Assembly: GCA_030598065.1 (NCBI GenBank)
Contig: JAUVQR010000056.1
Span: 1 to 7,779 of the forward strand
From: Planctomycetota bacterium
GTDB lineage: Bacteria > Planctomycetota > Brocadiia > Brocadiales > Bathyanammoxibiaceae
DNA: 7,779 nucleotides
Direction: 5' to 3'
Both the position numbers and the translations under genes were made by a program. How positions within the stretch are numbered: position 1 is the first letter of the stretch; each line of letters starts with the position of its first letter. The notes under the pieces were generated by a model that saw only the letters and a list, made by a program, of their open reading frames with translations, was not told the origin of the DNA and searched no databases. Shown here piece by piece: positions 6,019 through 7,779 of the stretch.

Positions 6019-7140
6019 CTACACTGATTTTGCCCAAGCCTTTATACTGTCACAAACGTACCGGATGCTGTCATCTTCCAGCTCAGGATAAAGGGGCAGG
6101 CTGAGACATTCCCGCGCACAGGTCTCTGCAACCGGAAAATCACCCTCTCTGTGTCCTAAATACCGGTATGCGCCCTGGAATGGTATTAGCTGGGGATAAT
6201 AGACACCGGTCTCAACGCCTTTTTCTTGAAGATACGTCATAAGGCCTTCTCTGTCCTTTACCATCACTACGTACTGTTGGTATGCGCTTCTGCGGTTCTC
6301 AAACTCCCCGGGGGTCTTCACTGGCGCGTCTTTCAATTCACTGTTATATAATGCCGCTCTGGCGCGCCGGGCCTCAGTCCACTCGTCCAGCCTCTTCAGC
6401 TTTACGTCCAGCACGGCGCCTTGAAAGGCGGTCATACGGTAATTGTAACCGATAAACGGGTGGTTATACTGTTTGTCCTTTTGCCCGTGATTTCTGAGCA
6501 TTCTCGTCGATTCATAAACCTCCTGACTGTCGGTTACCAGGGCCCCTCCTTCACCGCAGGCGCCCAGGTTCTTTGTGGGGTAGAAGCTGAAGCAGCCCAC
6601 CTCCCCGATACTACCGGCTTTCTTCCACCCTCTCTCGGTCAGGAATTCAGCGCCATGCGCCTGGGCAGCGTCCTCTATGATTGGGATGCCGGACTCTCCG
6701 GCAATCTTCATAAGCCCGGACATGTCCACCGGCTGCCCGTAAAGGTGGACCGGTATTATCGCCCTGGTCTTGTCTGTAATGGCGTCGCTGACCCTGGAGA
6801 CGTCCAGGTTAAGGTCTCTGGCGTTTATATCTACAAAGACGGGGGTGGCACCCGTGTAGGAAATGGCCTCTGCGGGGGCGATAAAGCCGTGGGTGGTGGT
6901 AATGACCTCGTCGCCTTCCTTAATACCCAGCGAGAGCAGCGCGAGGTGGAGCGCGGAGGTGCCGGAGTTTAGGGCCACACAGTGTTTTGCACCCAAATAC
7001 GCGGCAAAGTTTTGCTCGAAACGCTCCACTTCCTCACCGAGTATGAAGTTGGTGCTGTCAACGACCCTTTCGAGCGCCTGACGTATTTCATCCCGTATGG
7101 AGCGGTACTGAGCTTGCAGGTCTATGAACGTAACCTTCAT
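6019..7140 (-). CDS. DegT/DnrJ/EryC1/StrS-family PLP sugar aminotransferase (second copy, canonical)
   Basis: This 373-residue enzyme is a textbook member of the nucleotide-sugar aminotransferase family. The N-terminus MKVTFIDLQAQYRSI is typical. LNSGTSALHLAL (57-68) is the cofactor phosphate loop, and VHLYGQPVDM (131-140) is a family signature. Asp157 in IEDAAQAHG binds the pyridine nitrogen, and Lys190 in FSFYPTKNLGACGEGG is the Schiff-base lysine. GYNYRMTAFQGAV and EGDFPVAE near the C-terminus are also normal. The frame is open to 7200, but the ATG at 7140 is preferred because it begins the conserved N-terminus and has GGGGA about eight bases upstream. The longer version would add 20 residues unlike the family. 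It overlaps the end of the alanine racemase gene by 53 bases. It resembles enzymes that make 3- or 4-amino sugars, such as those called WecE-, WbpE- or FdtB-like, but sequence alone does not choose between them. Confidence 0.93.
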   Translation of the reverse strand: MKVTFIDLQAQYRSIRDEIRQALERVVDSTNFILGEEVERFEQNFAAYLGAKHCVALNSGTSALHLALLSLGIKEGDEVITTTHGFIAPAEAISYTGATPVFVDINARDLNLDVSRVSDAITDKTRAIIPVHLYGQPVDMSGLMKIAGESGIPIIEDAAQAHGAEFLTERGWKKAGSIGEVGCFSFYPTKNLGACGEGGALVTDSQEVYESTRMLRNHGQKDKQYNHPFIGYNYRMTAFQGAVLDVKLKRLDEWTEARRARAALYNSELKDAPVKTPGEFENRRSAYQQYVVMVKDREGLMTYLQEKGVETGVYYPQLIPFQGAYRYLGHREGDFPVAETCARECLSLPLYPELEDDSIRYVCDSIKAWAKSV

Positions 7141-7779
7141 TCTGCTCGTCCCCGGTGGCCTCGTTAATGTATATCCTGGGATTCGACCTCCCTGCCGCAC
7201 ACACTACCTCGTAAGGAACGGTTTCTATCAGTCCCGCCACCTCCTCGGCAGAGACGCGGGCGTTCCCGTAGCCGCCGAACAGGACAACGCTGTCTCCAAC
7301 CTTTGCCCCAGGTATGTCGGTAACGTCCACCTGTATGTGGTTCATTCGTACCCGTCCGATGACAGGCGCACGACGACCCCGTATAACGACCTCGCTCCTG
7401 TTGGACAGGGCCCTGCTGTAGCCGTTATCGTACCCCAGGGGCAAGATGGCAACCCTTGTAGGCCTATCGGCCTTGAACGTCTGCCCGTAGCTGACGGTCT
7501 CACCGGTGGAGATATTTTTTATGAAACCGATGCTGCTCTTCAGCGACATTGCAGGACGGACACCTATAGAAAGCCCCCTCTCATTCGAGGCCTTGAGTGA
7601 CTGGTATAGCCCGTAGAGAAGTATACCGGGTCGAACGGCGTTAAATGAGGCCTCCGGTATTCTCAGTATGGCGCCGCTGTTGGCCGTATGTCTAATGGGG
7701 ATACGGATGCCCATGGACTCGGTTTCCCTTATAATTTCCTTGAAGACGCGAAGCTGTTCGTGGGTGTGGGTGTCGTCCA
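7088..7779 (-). CDS. alr: Alanine racemase, partial (N-terminal part outside the window)
   Basis: The gene enters from the right edge and ends at the stop at 7088-7090, so about 229 C-terminal residues are visible. The enzyme interconverts L- and D-alanine in the cytoplasm with PLP, supplying D-alanine for peptidoglycan. RHTANSGAILRIP (HTANSGA at 7670-7690) is the phosphate-binding end of the TIM barrel, followed by FNAVRPGILLYG. The beta domain carries VSYGQTF, whose Tyr (codon 7487-7489) is the expected catalytic base for L-alanine, then LPLGYDNGYSRAL, GRVRMNHIQVDVTDIP and VGDSVVLFGG. The usual GRVCMD core reads GRVRMN here. YEVVCAAGRSNPRIYI is where most family members end, and about 25 extra residues follow. 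That tail overlaps the start of the next gene by 53 bases, so the two genes are probably co-transcribed. Whether it is the housekeeping racemase or one tied to glycan decoration is not clear. Confidence 0.92.
   Translation of the reverse strand, partial: DDTHTHEQLRVFKEIIRETESMGIRIPIRHTANSGAILRIPEASFNAVRPGILLYGLYQSLKASNERGLSIGVRPAMSLKSSIGFIKNISTGETVSYGQTFKADRPTRVAILPLGYDNGYSRALSNRSEVVIRGRRAPVIGRVRMNHIQVDVTDIPGAKVGDSVVLFGGYGNARVSAEEVAGLIETVPYEVVCAAGRSNPRIYINEATGDEQNEGYVHRPASSVPLHTG

Noticed and set aside
5989..6023. TGTAG/CTACA inverted repeat and GGATATCC palindrome as a bidirectional terminator
   Set aside because: The stem is five bases with a loop of about 30, and comes mostly from the two TAG stop codons. 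The palindrome has no loop and no GC-rich stem beside the T run.
6421..6972. Plus-strand open frame of 183 codons
   Set aside because: It lies antisense to the canonical aminotransferase and its translation shows no recognisable domain.

Overview
The window comes from a bacterial chromosome with roughly balanced base composition by eye. It is gene-dense and mixes ATG and TTG starts. All recognisable genes except one are surface-glycan or nucleotide-sugar genes, so this looks like part of an O-antigen, capsule or exopolysaccharide-type accessory locus. The organism cannot be named from the sequence. A mid-GC bacterium from an environmental phylum, such as an anammox-type planctomycete, Nitrospirota or Omnitrophota, would fit the style, but that is a guess.

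Left part (1-1521): a short upstream region carries a good sigma70-like promoter inside an interrupted inverted repeat. It is followed by a family 4 glycosyltransferase (139-1329) and a 192-base spacer with an extended -10 promoter, a leader of about 120 bases and a small palindrome next to the ribosome binding site of the next gene.

Middle part (1522-5988): four plus-strand genes are packed as one transcription unit. They encode a DegT/StrS-type PLP sugar aminotransferase, an NAD-dependent SDR sugar epimerase/dehydratase (4-base overlap), a B12-binding-type radical SAM enzyme (2-base gap, TTG start) and a class I SAM-dependent methyltransferase. Together with the glycosyltransferase they look like a pathway that makes, modifies and transfers an unusual amino sugar. 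The radical SAM enzyme is the least predictable step.

Right part (6019-7779): on the minus strand, converging on the methyltransferase with only about 30 bases between, are a second, canonical DegT/StrS aminotransferase (7140 to 6019) and, overlapping its start by 53 bases, the 3' part of an alanine racemase gene that runs off the right edge. The two minus-strand genes are probably co-transcribed.

No rRNA, tRNA, CRISPR array, insertion sequence or convincing intrinsic terminator was seen. No stretch above 300 bases lacks a gene.
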